Below, in pieces: positions 26,623 to 35,362 of a stretch of DNA of 64,000 bases. Each line of letters opens with the position of its first letter. The first letter of the stretch is position 1. Both the position numbers and the translations under genes were made by a program. The DNA lies in assembly GCA_002392765.1 (NCBI GenBank), contig DGHT01000066.1:1-64000 (forward strand), given 5' to 3'. The stretch is from Verrucomicrobia bacterium UBA3841 (GTDB taxonomy: Bacteria > Verrucomicrobiota > Kiritimatiellia > RFP12 > UBA1067). Below the pieces are notes generated by a model that was given only the letters and a program-made list of their open reading frames with translations, did not search any database and was not told the origin of the DNA.

Positions 26623-26652
26623 ATTATATCACTTGGCCCCGCGTAGATGCAA
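26623..26652 (-). promoter_or_regulatory. Promoter of the second XylR-type regulator
   Basis: On the minus strand, TATAAT occupies 26628-26623 within TGATATAAT, and a weak TTGCAT lies at 26652-26647 with an 18-bp spacer. The expected transcription start falls at or next to the start codon at 26614. Confidence 0.5.
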
Positions 26653-26749
26653 CTGTTTCCTGTAATGTGCGAGAAGGTTGGGAACCGGCGGCTGCGCAGA
26701 GCGCGCAGCCTTGTTGCGCGCCCTGCGCAGGAAAAGCCTGCAACATGAA

Positions 26750-26775
26750 ATGAGAATACTATGCGGAAAATCTTG
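26750..26775 (+). repeat. Third copy of the ATGAGAAT...ATGCGGAAAAT motif
   Basis: Matches the cores at 320-346 and 475-500 (TGAGAATNNNATGCGGAARATT). Here it lies 78 bp upstream of a strong promoter, which makes a protein-binding role more plausible than chance. Confidence 0.4.
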
Positions 26776-26816
26776 ACGGTGATGGATGATATTGGTGAAA
26801 AATGCAACTTTCCGCA
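26762..26816. promoter_or_regulatory. Spaced inverted repeat TGCGGAAA/TTTCCGCA
   Basis: TGCGGAAA (26762-26769) and TTTCCGCA (26809-26816) are perfect inverted copies whose centres are 47 bp apart, just upstream of the promoter at 26830. The palindrome CAACATTGTTG (26834-26844) lies between the -35 and -10 boxes. Either is a candidate site for the divergent regulator. The rest of the 26615-26935 gap holds the two promoters and a leader of about 70 nt. Confidence 0.35.
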
Positions 26817-26829
26817 GTCAAATTTACAA

Positions 26830-26858
26830 ATGACAACATTGTTGCACTATGATATAAT
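26830..26858 (+). promoter_or_regulatory. Promoter of the five-module exported protein
   Basis: ATGACA (26830-26835) and TATAAT (26853-26858) are 17 bp apart, with the extended form TGATATAAT. An AGGA around 26923 serves the ATG at 26936. Confidence 0.65.
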
Positions 26859-26935
26859 TGGTTCAGAAAAGCGGTCCGACCTTCAGACCGCGATTCCGCC
26901 GGTTTGTTTAAGAACCCCAAACAGGATGGATAGAT

Positions 26936-29900
26936 ATGAATACAATGCCGAAAATTGTCAAAGCGGCGCGGGGAGCGTTTCGCTTTATTGTCTTTAGAGA
27001 AATCATTGCGGTCGCAGTAATCACCGCCGCAGGCGCGGTTTCCGCCGAGGATGCGTATATCGAATCGGACGGAACGCAGTTCATGAACACGGGCTACTAT
27101 CCAAGCGGGAAGACGAAAATCGAAGTGGATTTCCAGCTGACAAGCGTGGAAGTGACCGAGGACTGCGTCTTCGGCAACTACGGCGGGAACGACGACAATT
27201 TTACCGTCCTTCTCTACGCCAATCCCGCTAAGACGAATTTCCAGCTTGCCGGCAAGGATGGCACTTGGCAAGGCGTCAACACCAAAGTCGCCATCGACAC
27301 GGCGCGTCACATGGTGGTCATCGACGTTCCGAAGAAGCAAGGGACTCTCTACGCGCCGGGCGGATTGGTGGAGGGAACGGTTGCATTCAATAACGAATGG
27401 ACGTACAATAATACCGCAATATGGCCGATTGCCTTCTTCGCTTCTTGCGATCATGCTTCCGGCACTTCGGCGAGGCAGGGCGTCAAGGCGAAAATCTACG
27501 GTGCGAAAATCTGGGAAAGCGAAGATGGCGGTGCCTCCTACACGCTTGTCCATTCCTACATGCCCGTCGTGAAGGGCGGCATCGCGGGCTTTCTCGATTC
27601 CGTCACGGGCGACTTCCTCTACGACACGCGCACGACCGGCGCCGGTACGTTCGCGTACGGCGGCGACATCGAAACAATCGACGACGACCCTTACGTTGAA
27701 TCGGACGGCACAAGCGCGATCAACCTCGGCGTCAGCGCCTCGCCTAAACTTAAGATTGCGCTTGACTACGCGCTTCTGGAGGGGAACGCGTTGCAGGACC
27801 GGCTCTTCGGACAGGATACGAAGGATAGCTTGCCTCGTTTTTCGGTTTACATCAACGTCAACGGAGACATCGCCCTCGCGGGTGGCACGGATACGAATTT
27901 CAACAACGTATCCACCGGCATTGCCACAAACACGGCGCGTCATACGGTTGTCATCGACAATGTCGCCCTCCGCAATGTTTACATGACCGGCGTGACGACA
28001 AACTGGTATGGCTACGGCGCGACGAAGGAAGATTGCACGAAATGCGCGACGCGTCCGCTCGCCCTCTTCGGCAACACGAACGCGGATGACGGCTCCGCGT
28101 TCAAGCAGTGCACGAAGATGAAGGTCTATGGCCTCAAGATATGGGCCGGTGGCGAGTTGATCCGCAATCTCGCACCGCGTTGCATCGACGGCGTTGCAGG
28201 TTTCGAAGATGTGGAAGGCGGCGGATTCTACACCTGCGATGGTTTGGTCGCGAGCGAAAATACGGCCAAAGAGATGACAGGCCCTGCGTACATTGAGTCA
28301 GATGGCACGACATACAGCATTTTGGATACTCGCTATTTCCCGAACTACAAGACCAAGGTTGAGGTGGATTTCCAGATGGTTTCGGTGCAGAGCGGAGTGG
28401 TTCCGTTCGGTGAATACGGTGCGCCAGGTTTTACCATGTTCCTGTTTTGCAATACCGAGACACCTGTGAAGTTTCGTCCGCAGGCGCAGGACGCTACATA
28501 TAAGTCTGGCATAGACACGCCTAAGCTTACATGCGATGTTGCGCGCCACAAGCTCGTGATGGACGTGCCTGCCCGTAATATCGAAATGCAAAGGCCTGGC
28601 GGTGCGGTGGAAGTGAAAGGCAGAATGCCCGACAGCGAGACCTATACAGGCACGTCATCTTGGCCGCTTACACTTTTCGGCTCTGCCAACCATGCATATG
28701 GAACGACGCAGAAGAATGCCAAGGCTCGCATCTACGACGTGAAGATATGGGAGTCTGACGATAACGGCAAGACATATACCCTCCGCCGCCATTTCAAGCC
28801 GGCGTTACAGGGCGGAATTGCGGGTTTCTACGAGGAAATCACCGGCAAGTTCAATTCCGGAGAAGGGTTCAAGGCTGGTGGCAAGATCGATGAATGTGAC
28901 GAGATGTATATCGAGAACAACACAAGTTCGAAGGGCTCGTTCGACACAGGCCTAAAGGTAACAGGCAAAACGAAGATTGTCTGTGACTTTATGCCGCTCA
29001 TCGTCAAAAATCAGATGTTCCCGTTCGAGGCCGGCGATTCGGTGACCGCGACAAACGATCAGAAACGCATGTTTATGCGCACGTATGGGAGCGGAAGCGG
29101 AAAGTATGCCTATGCCTGCGGCGGTCAACTATGGAAAGGGAGCAGTATTGCGTTCAGACAGCACATTAGGCGTGAACTGACTCTTGACGCGAAGAACAAC
29201 AAGTTCGTCATCGGCTCACCCTATGACAATGCGGTGCAGACGATGACGATTGCCGCGTTTGACTGTCCTAATGAGTCCAGCAACACGCTCAAGATTTTCA
29301 GCAACGGCACCGCCAACGGCAATTATCTGCAAGGGCGTCTCTATAGCTTCAAGGTGTATGAAGACGATGCTCTTGTCGGTGATTATGTGCCGATCTGCCA
29401 AGGCGGAAAGTACGGTCTCGTTGACAAGGTGAGCGGCAAGGTTCTGACGAAGGCGTCAGGTTCGGTTGCGTTTGCGGGACTTACCAGCAACAACGCATTG
29501 AACGAAGCCTTCTTTGAAGCGCCGATGCGTGCCGAAGACGCCTACATCGAGTCGGACGGAACGCAGGGCATTGATATGAGCTACTTCACAACGCCGCAGA
29601 CGCGTTACGAGATCGACTACCAGATGACGGCGATTCGCGGGCAGAACCGCCCGTTCGGCGCGGCCGCCGGCGACTTGAGCGCCGAACTCTACATTCAAGG
29701 TGAAGAGGTCGGCTCTGGAAATGTCGCCTTTGGCGTTGGCAACACGTGGAAAGGACAGACGACTGGCGTCGCGTCTGATTTAAACCGCCATGTCGCCGTT
29801 CTCGACCTTGCAAACCGCGAGTGCGGATATTCCGGGAAGGGGATGTTCGCTTTCAGCAGCGACACCATTTGCAACAGGAACTCTTCACTCGTGATGTCCC

Positions 29901-30442
29901 TCTTCACGAAGGGCGAGGGCGCGACGTTTGGCGGCGGCGAGAAGAAGCACCGCACGGCGATGAAGCTCTACGCCTTCCGTATTTACGAGGCGGGCAAACT
30001 GGTGCACGAGTGGCTGCCTTACAAGAATGGCGATGTCGTCGGCATCTACGACACGATGACTGGCGAGGTGAAGACGAATGATATTGCAGACGGCAATGCG
30101 TTCACCTACGGTGGCGGACCCGGCTACGGCAAGTTCGCGGGCGTGAAGACTGTGCTGACGACTGATCCCGTGGATACGGCGGTCAAGGCGAGGAAGAGTG
30201 CGACATTGACTGCGTTCGCGCCCGGTGCGGTGCGCTACATCTGGACCAGGAACGGCGAAGTCATTGACGGCAAGGAGGGCGAGACACTCACGATCGAGTG
30301 GCAAAGTCCGAAATCGGCGGGCGGGCCTGTCGTCTACGCTGTAACGCCAGTCTTCAGCAAGAAAGGCGCGGAGGTGCTTGGCGAAGAAGCTACGGCCGAG
30401 GTGACGATGACACCGCTTGGAACGATGGTGATACTAAGGTGA
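26936..30442 (+). CDS. Large exported protein with five LamG-like modules, Ig-like end and conserved C-terminal tail
   Basis: 1168 residues with a long signal peptide (FREIIAVAVITAAGAVSA, cleavage before EDAYIESDG). Five modules of about 205 residues start near 37, 251, 449, 655 and 868. Each opens like AYIESDGTQFMNTGYYPSGK, and most end like PVVKGGIAGFLDSVTGDFLY, giving a concanavalin/LamG-type beta sandwich. A C-terminal Ig-like domain (VRYIWTRNGEVIDGKEGETL) precedes the tail TPLGTMVILR, shared with the proteins at 6250 and 47785. Probably a surface or periplasmic glycan-binding protein; no catalytic motif seen. Head gene of the second carbohydrate locus; the phosphoesterase gene follows after 7 bp. 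Confidence 0.8.
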   Translation: MNTMPKIVKAARGAFRFIVFREIIAVAVITAAGAVSAEDAYIESDGTQFMNTGYYPSGKTKIEVDFQLTSVEVTEDCVFGNYGGNDDNFTVLLYANPAKTNFQLAGKDGTWQGVNTKVAIDTARHMVVIDVPKKQGTLYAPGGLVEGTVAFNNEWTYNNTAIWPIAFFASCDHASGTSARQGVKAKIYGAKIWESEDGGASYTLVHSYMPVVKGGIAGFLDSVTGDFLYDTRTTGAGTFAYGGDIETIDDDPYVESDGTSAINLGVSASPKLKIALDYALLEGNALQDRLFGQDTKDSLPRFSVYINVNGDIALAGGTDTNFNNVSTGIATNTARHTVVIDNVALRNVYMTGVTTNWYGYGATKEDCTKCATRPLALFGNTNADDGSAFKQCTKMKVYGLKIWAGGELIRNLAPRCIDGVAGFEDVEGGGFYTCDGLVASENTAKEMTGPAYIESDGTTYSILDTRYFPNYKTKVEVDFQMVSVQSGVVPFGEYGAPGFTMFLFCNTETPVKFRPQAQDATYKSGIDTPKLTCDVARHKLVMDVPARNIEMQRPGGAVEVKGRMPDSETYTGTSSWPLTLFGSANHAYGTTQKNAKARIYDVKIWESDDNGKTYTLRRHFKPALQGGIAGFYEEITGKFNSGEGFKAGGKIDECDEMYIENNTSSKGSFDTGLKVTGKTKIVCDFMPLIVKNQMFPFEAGDSVTATNDQKRMFMRTYGSGSGKYAYACGGQLWKGSSIAFRQHIRRELTLDAKNNKFVIGSPYDNAVQTMTIAAFDCPNESSNTLKIFSNGTANGNYLQGRLYSFKVYEDDALVGDYVPICQGGKYGLVDKVSGKVLTKASGSVAFAGLTSNNALNEAFFEAPMRAEDAYIESDGTQGIDMSYFTTPQTRYEIDYQMTAIRGQNRPFGAAAGDLSAELYIQGEEVGSGNVAFGVGNTWKGQTTGVASDLNRHVAVLDLANRECGYSGKGMFAFSSDTICNRNSSLVMSLFTKGEGATFGGGEKKHRTAMKLYAFRIYEAGKLVHEWLPYKNGDVVGIYDTMTGEVKTNDIADGNAFTYGGGPGYGKFAGVKTVLTTDPVDTAVKARKSATLTAFAPGAVRYIWTRNGEVIDGKEGETLTIEWQSPKSAGGPVVYAVTPVFSKKGAEVLGEEATAEVTMTPLGTMVILR

Positions 30443-30449
30443 CGCCTGT

Positions 30450-31436
30450 ATGCACGTGACGCGCAGGGATTTCGCGAAAGGATTGTTTGCTGCGGCAGGG
30501 CTGGCGGCTGCAGCGACGCCGCGCCGGCTGTTCGCCGCTGCGCCTGCGGATTTCGACGAGACGTTCGCCGTATTCCTTTCCGACGTTCATGTCAACGGTC
30601 TTGACAACGACCCGGGAAACGGCAAGCCGTTCAAAACCACCATGCGGCACTGGCTGAAAGAGAATGTCGCGGAAATATTGCGCATGGAGCCGTTGCCGCG
30701 CCATGTGTTCATTTTCGGCGACCTCGCGCATCTGCAGGGGCGACTGGTCGACTACAAACGGTCGTATCCAGATTTGAGGCTGCTGATCGACGCCGGGATC
30801 AAATTGACCATCGGTATGGGCAACCACGACCATCGCAAGGCGTTTCTGGAAGTCTGGCCCGAATACGAACAGCGCACGCTCGTCCCCGGCGCGATCCATA
30901 CCGTCACGTCTTTGCCGGATTACGATCTGGTCATGCTCGACTCGCTGAACGAAAAGGACGAAGTCGACGCGTGGAATCCTACGGCCGGGGCGCTTTCCAA
31001 GGCATCGCAAGAATGGGTGCTTTCGGAATTGCCGAAATGGCCGCGCCCTTTCTTCATAGGAGCGCACCATCCAATCTACGAATTGAAATTCGGCGCGGAC
31101 GGGAAAAAACGTTTGCATGATTACATCGTGAAATTCCCGAATTGCCGCGGCTACATACACGGCCACGACCACATCTGGAAAACGAATGTCGCCAACTGGC
31201 GCGAACCCAAGACCGTGCCGTGGCTGACACTGCCGTCCAACGGATGTTGGGGCGACATCGGATATGTCACGATGCGCGTGGCCGCCGGCAATTGGCACGG
31301 CCGCAAAGTCGCCCAGGCGAAGTTCGTGCAAAAAGATTTCTTCCTCGGCAATCCCGTCGCGCCGGAAAAGCGCAATCCCGTCTGGGACGCCCGCCTCGAA
31401 GACGTGAAAGGGGCGAAATGCACGTTTGTGCTGTAG
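30450..31436 (+). CDS. Exported calcineurin-like metallophosphoesterase
   Basis: 328 residues. The N-terminus MHVTRRDFAKGLFAAAGLAA is a twin-arginine-type signal. The dimetal phosphoesterase motifs occur in order: FLSDVHVNG, FIFGDLAHLQG, GMGNHDHRK, IGAHHPIYE and YIHGHDHIW, all with their ligand residues. The substrate is unknown. In this setting it may remove phosphate from a glycan or act on a nucleotide or phospholipid. It sits between the five-module protein and the bipartite glycosidase-like protein; its stop is 2 bp from the next ATG. It is a paralogue of the protein at 59155, and collapsed relatives occur at 50713, 52032 and 55208. Confidence 0.85.
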   Translation: MHVTRRDFAKGLFAAAGLAAAATPRRLFAAAPADFDETFAVFLSDVHVNGLDNDPGNGKPFKTTMRHWLKENVAEILRMEPLPRHVFIFGDLAHLQGRLVDYKRSYPDLRLLIDAGIKLTIGMGNHDHRKAFLEVWPEYEQRTLVPGAIHTVTSLPDYDLVMLDSLNEKDEVDAWNPTAGALSKASQEWVLSELPKWPRPFFIGAHHPIYELKFGADGKKRLHDYIVKFPNCRGYIHGHDHIWKTNVANWREPKTVPWLTLPSNGCWGDIGYVTMRVAAGNWHGRKVAQAKFVQKDFFLGNPVAPEKRNPVWDARLEDVKGAKCTFVL

Positions 31437-31438
31437 CG

Positions 31439-34400
31439 ATGAAAAAACATGCTCTTTCGCTCATGGCCGCCGTGGCGGTCTGCGCTGGACTCGCCGATAC
31501 GGCGCAGCTCCGCATTTTGTGGGGTGACACGAAGAAGCCGTCACGCACGGAGTCAAGATCCATAGATATGGTGCGTACGGACGCCGCCGACTTCCGTGTG
31601 ACCGTGCCGAAGGGCGAGATTCCCTCCGATGCGACGTGCGTGGAGATCGTTCCGCCGTTCATGAAAGCCCGCAAGGACACTGACGGCTACTGGCTGGAAG
31701 GACGCGGCAACTACGGGTTTTTCGACAAGGCGTCCGGGAGTGTAATAGCCGCGCGCCAGGTGATGCCGATCTATGCCATGAAGAAAGGCGGCACGATGTG
31801 GTATGCACACGTGAAGACATGGCGCTTCAACTACGATTTCGTGACGATGGCCAAGGATGGCGAATATGAGACATATGCGCGGTTCCGGTGCGATGAGGTG
31901 CGCAGATTCTTCCGAAACTACTATGATGACATTGTGATAGACTTCCACCGTCTGGATGGCGCGGAGGCGGATTACAACGGCGTTGCCCGCGCATACAGGA
32001 AATACCAGCTTGATCATGGGGCGGTGCGCACGATAAAGGACAGGCTCAATCCCGAGCTTGACTACCTGTGCGACGCGATCGTCGTGCGTATCCAAACCCA
32101 TGCGGCGAAACCGATTCCTGACAAGGAGACGTTCTACAAGGTCGGCGAAGAGCCGCCGATAGCGGTGCACATGCCATTTGGCGTGACGGAGGAGTTCCTT
32201 CAGGCGCTGAAGGATACGGGCATTGACAAGCTTTCGATCTGTTCGGCGGGTTGGCAGGACGGCGGCTATGACGGGCGCGTTCCGGGACATTTCCCCGTCG
32301 GTGCCGAGGCCGGCGGAGAGGAGGCGTACAGGCGGCTGATCGAAAGGGCCAAGGCTCTTGGTTTTCAGTTTGCTCTTCATGCCACAAACACGGATGGTTA
32401 CATGTGTTCCCGCAAATGGGACGAGGATTGGGTATGCAAGTTCGCGGATGGTTCGTTCTGCAAGGGCGGACTTTGGGCTGGCGGTCAATGCTATTGGGTG
32501 TGCCAGCGGTGCGCATGGGAAAGGTGGCTGCCCGACGAGATGCGCAAGATGGCCGCACTTGGCATCAGGGGGCCGCACTACATTGATGTGTATTCGGCGA
32601 CATATCCGATCCCATGCGGCGATCCGAAGCATCTCTGCACGCCAGAAAGGACGGCGGAGCTGCAGAACCGAATCCTTGCCTACGGCAGGGAACTCATGGG
32701 CGGGGCGGCGAGCGAGGCCGGTTTTGACCATGTGGCGGGAAACATCGACTATATCAACTATGTCGGGCGTGACATCCAGAATCTGCTGAAAGGCAAGGCA
32801 AGTCCGCTTGTCAAGGGCGTGTTTCCGCTGTGGGAGCTTGTCTATCATGGCATCATTCTCTACAATTCAGACAGGGCCACCCAGAACCACACGCGAGGCA
32901 AGTGCCTCTACAAGCTTGAGAAAAGCGGAGACCCCCGCTGGATGGAAGGCGATGGCGTGGAGGATCCGTACGTCGCGCTGAAGATCATCGAGTTTGGCGG
33001 ACGTCCGATATTCTATACGTACAAGTTCGCGGACGTGCCGCGCATCAAAAAGGCATGGAACGAGTTCGTCCCGGTGCGCCATCTTCAGCGTGAACTGATG
33101 GCTTCGCACCGTCAAATTGCGCAGGACGTTTTTGAGACGTACTATGCCGATGGTTCGCGGACGGTCTGCAACTATCGTGCGGAGCCGTTCGCCATTTGCG
33201 GAGAGACGGTCCCTGCGATGGGGTATCTCCTGTTTGGCCCGCACGGCGAGTTGCGGCACATGGAATCGTTCGCCGAGAAGATGAACGCTTCGTTCGACGG
33301 CAGGAACGCCCTTAAAGGCATACGCATCGACAAGACCATGTTTGCGACCGGTGGCGGTGACTTGTGGATGGCCACGTTTGCGCAGGACGGGAACCTGACG
33401 AATCGCGTGAAGGTTGCTGCGCACGACGCCGCATCCGTGGAGCAGCGCGAGACGGACGAAGGGATTACATTGACCTGGCGCGACATACCGCTCGGCGGAG
33501 AACGCGGCGTTCTGGATGCGAAGGTCGCGATTGAAAAACGACCAGACGGTTCGCAGGCGTGGCGGCTCGTCTTCGACAACAGGTCGCAGGACTGGAAACT
33601 TTTCTCGACCGATTTCCCTCGTCTCAACCGCGTGACGCGCAATGGCGAGGGCGATGCGATGTTGCCGGATTGCGACCACGGCGCGCGGCTCTTCAAAAAG
33701 CGCACAGCCAAGCCGAAGCCCGTCCGCCGCGACTATCTCGGACACGCGCCGATGGTCAGCGCGTTTTTCATCGGCGAAGACGGGCTTTACATCGCCGCCG
33801 AAGACCCCGAGGCGAGAATCAAGAGTTTCATAATCGAAGGCGAGCAGAACGTCCGCTTCGAGACGCCGGCGGAACTTGGCGCCGATGGGCCGCGCCATCC
33901 TGTCGTGCTTGCGCCGCTGAAGGGCGACTGGTGGGCGGCTGCGCGCCGCTACCGCGATTTTGCGCTCAGGCAGAAATGGGCGGCAAAGGGGCCCGTAAAA
34001 GACATCCCGTCCTATCCGCGGCGCATCTGCGAAATCCCGCTTTGGATCAACATCCACGGCGGGCCGGACGTCGCGTCGAACGTCCTGGCGAAGGCGAAGG
34101 CTCTTTTCCCCGAATGGACGACGGGGCTTCACTGGCATCTGTGGCAGCATTCCGGCCACGACGTGAACTACCCGGAATATTTTCCGGAACAGCCGGGCGT
34201 GAAAGAGTGCATCGCGTTTTGCGAGTCGATCGGACAGGAACCGATGCCCTACACGAACGGACGGCTCTGGACGGCGACGACGAGCGGATTCCTCATGGCT
34301 GAACCGTATTCCGTCAAGCGCGCCGACGGTTCGGACTATATCGAAAAGTATGCGCCGTGGACGCCGCCCATGGCCGTGATGTGCCCGTCATGTCCCGAGT

Positions 34401-35251
34401 GGTGCCGCGTCATGCGGAATTTCACCGGGCGCATACTGGACGACCTTGGCGCGAAGTCGATCTTCATCGACCAGATCGGCGCGGCGGAAGGCTGCGCATG
34501 CTACGACCCGTCTCACGGCCACCCGGTCGGCGGCGGCGCGTGGTGGTACGACGGCTATGAAAAGACGCTGGAGCCGATCCGCTGCGCATATAACACAAAG
34601 GGCGCGTTCGTCACCACCGAAGGCGCGGGCGAAGCGTACATCGGCATGGTGGACGGTTTTCTCCAGGTCGTTCGCAGGACGCCGGAAGACGTGCCGTTCC
34701 ACAATGCCGTCTACTCCGGCTACACGACATATTTCTGCAGTCCGGAAAACAACGACGACGCCCCCGCCGCGTTCCGCGCGCTCCAGACGCGCGAACTCCT
34801 TTGGGGAAATTCGCTCGGCTGGTTCCTTCAGGATATTCTCGATCGCCCGGACAAGTGTGAAATCCTGCGCGAATTGTGCGCGTTCAGGCAGAAGAACCTG
34901 GACGCTCTGGCATACGGGAATCTGCTCGACGAATTGCGTTTCGCCGGTTCTATCGGCACTTCGACCTACGAGTGGCTGGGGCGGAGGCCGCACTTCCGCC
35001 TTTTCGACAAGACGTTCAAATTGCCGCCAGGCAAATTCGCGGCGATGGCGGACGTGATTGGCAACTGGTGGCGGACGGCAGACGGCGAAATCGTTCTCCT
35101 CGCGGCCAACCTGACGGACAAGAGTCAGAATGTCGAATGCCGCGTGTTCGGCACAGGCGAAACCATGCGGCTGTCGCTTGCGCCGCACGAACTCGTTCGC
35201 GTGGCGCGTGGTGCAGGGAGCCAGGTTCGATTCAGGGAGGAAAGCAGGTGA
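31439..35251 (+). CDS. Bipartite exported glycosidase-like protein (DUF5696-like plus DUF6259-like halves)
   Basis: 1270 residues with a signal peptide (HALSLMAAVAVCAGLADT). The N-terminal half (about 30-640) contains a TIM-barrel-like region (VHMPFGVTEEFLQALKDTGI, ALGFQFALHATNTDGY, GIRGPHYIDVYSATYPIPCG) that resembles DUF5696. The C-terminal half (about 650-1240) has a second barrel (LWINIHGGPDVASNVLAKAK, DLGAKSIFIDQIGAAEGC, GAFVTTEGAGEAYIGMVDGF) that resembles DUF6259. Both families are thought to act on glycans without firm biochemistry. Conserved Asp/Glu in DVYSA, DQIGA and TTEGAGE are candidate catalytic residues. The start is ATG 31439, 2 bp after the phosphoesterase stop. Family names are from memory of motifs and need checking. 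Confidence 0.6.
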   Translation: MKKHALSLMAAVAVCAGLADTAQLRILWGDTKKPSRTESRSIDMVRTDAADFRVTVPKGEIPSDATCVEIVPPFMKARKDTDGYWLEGRGNYGFFDKASGSVIAARQVMPIYAMKKGGTMWYAHVKTWRFNYDFVTMAKDGEYETYARFRCDEVRRFFRNYYDDIVIDFHRLDGAEADYNGVARAYRKYQLDHGAVRTIKDRLNPELDYLCDAIVVRIQTHAAKPIPDKETFYKVGEEPPIAVHMPFGVTEEFLQALKDTGIDKLSICSAGWQDGGYDGRVPGHFPVGAEAGGEEAYRRLIERAKALGFQFALHATNTDGYMCSRKWDEDWVCKFADGSFCKGGLWAGGQCYWVCQRCAWERWLPDEMRKMAALGIRGPHYIDVYSATYPIPCGDPKHLCTPERTAELQNRILAYGRELMGGAASEAGFDHVAGNIDYINYVGRDIQNLLKGKASPLVKGVFPLWELVYHGIILYNSDRATQNHTRGKCLYKLEKSGDPRWMEGDGVEDPYVALKIIEFGGRPIFYTYKFADVPRIKKAWNEFVPVRHLQRELMASHRQIAQDVFETYYADGSRTVCNYRAEPFAICGETVPAMGYLLFGPHGELRHMESFAEKMNASFDGRNALKGIRIDKTMFATGGGDLWMATFAQDGNLTNRVKVAAHDAASVEQRETDEGITLTWRDIPLGGERGVLDAKVAIEKRPDGSQAWRLVFDNRSQDWKLFSTDFPRLNRVTRNGEGDAMLPDCDHGARLFKKRTAKPKPVRRDYLGHAPMVSAFFIGEDGLYIAAEDPEARIKSFIIEGEQNVRFETPAELGADGPRHPVVLAPLKGDWWAAARRYRDFALRQKWAAKGPVKDIPSYPRRICEIPLWINIHGGPDVASNVLAKAKALFPEWTTGLHWHLWQHSGHDVNYPEYFPEQPGVKECIAFCESIGQEPMPYTNGRLWTATTSGFLMAEPYSVKRADGSDYIEKYAPWTPPMAVMCPSCPEWCRVMRNFTGRILDDLGAKSIFIDQIGAAEGCACYDPSHGHPVGGGAWWYDGYEKTLEPIRCAYNTKGAFVTTEGAGEAYIGMVDGFLQVVRRTPEDVPFHNAVYSGYTTYFCSPENNDDAPAAFRALQTRELLWGNSLGWFLQDILDRPDKCEILRELCAFRQKNLDALAYGNLLDELRFAGSIGTSTYEWLGRRPHFRLFDKTFKLPPGKFAAMADVIGNWWRTADGEIVLLAANLTDKSQNVECRVFGTGETMRLSLAPHELVRVARGAGSQVRFREESR

Positions 35252-35362
35252 CACGGCGAGAGGCGAGTGGCAGGCAAGGCGGCTCGGCTTCTGGGTGAAG
35301 CAGCCGGAGGCGCCTGCAGAAAGACATGACATATGATCCAAAAGCGAAAGGAGAAACCGAAA

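Noticed and set aside
26761..26997. Small plus-strand frame starting MRKILTVMDD
   Set aside because: It runs through the promoter and leader of the 26936 gene and has no SD; it carries the repeated ATGCGGAAAAT motif by coincidence of frame.
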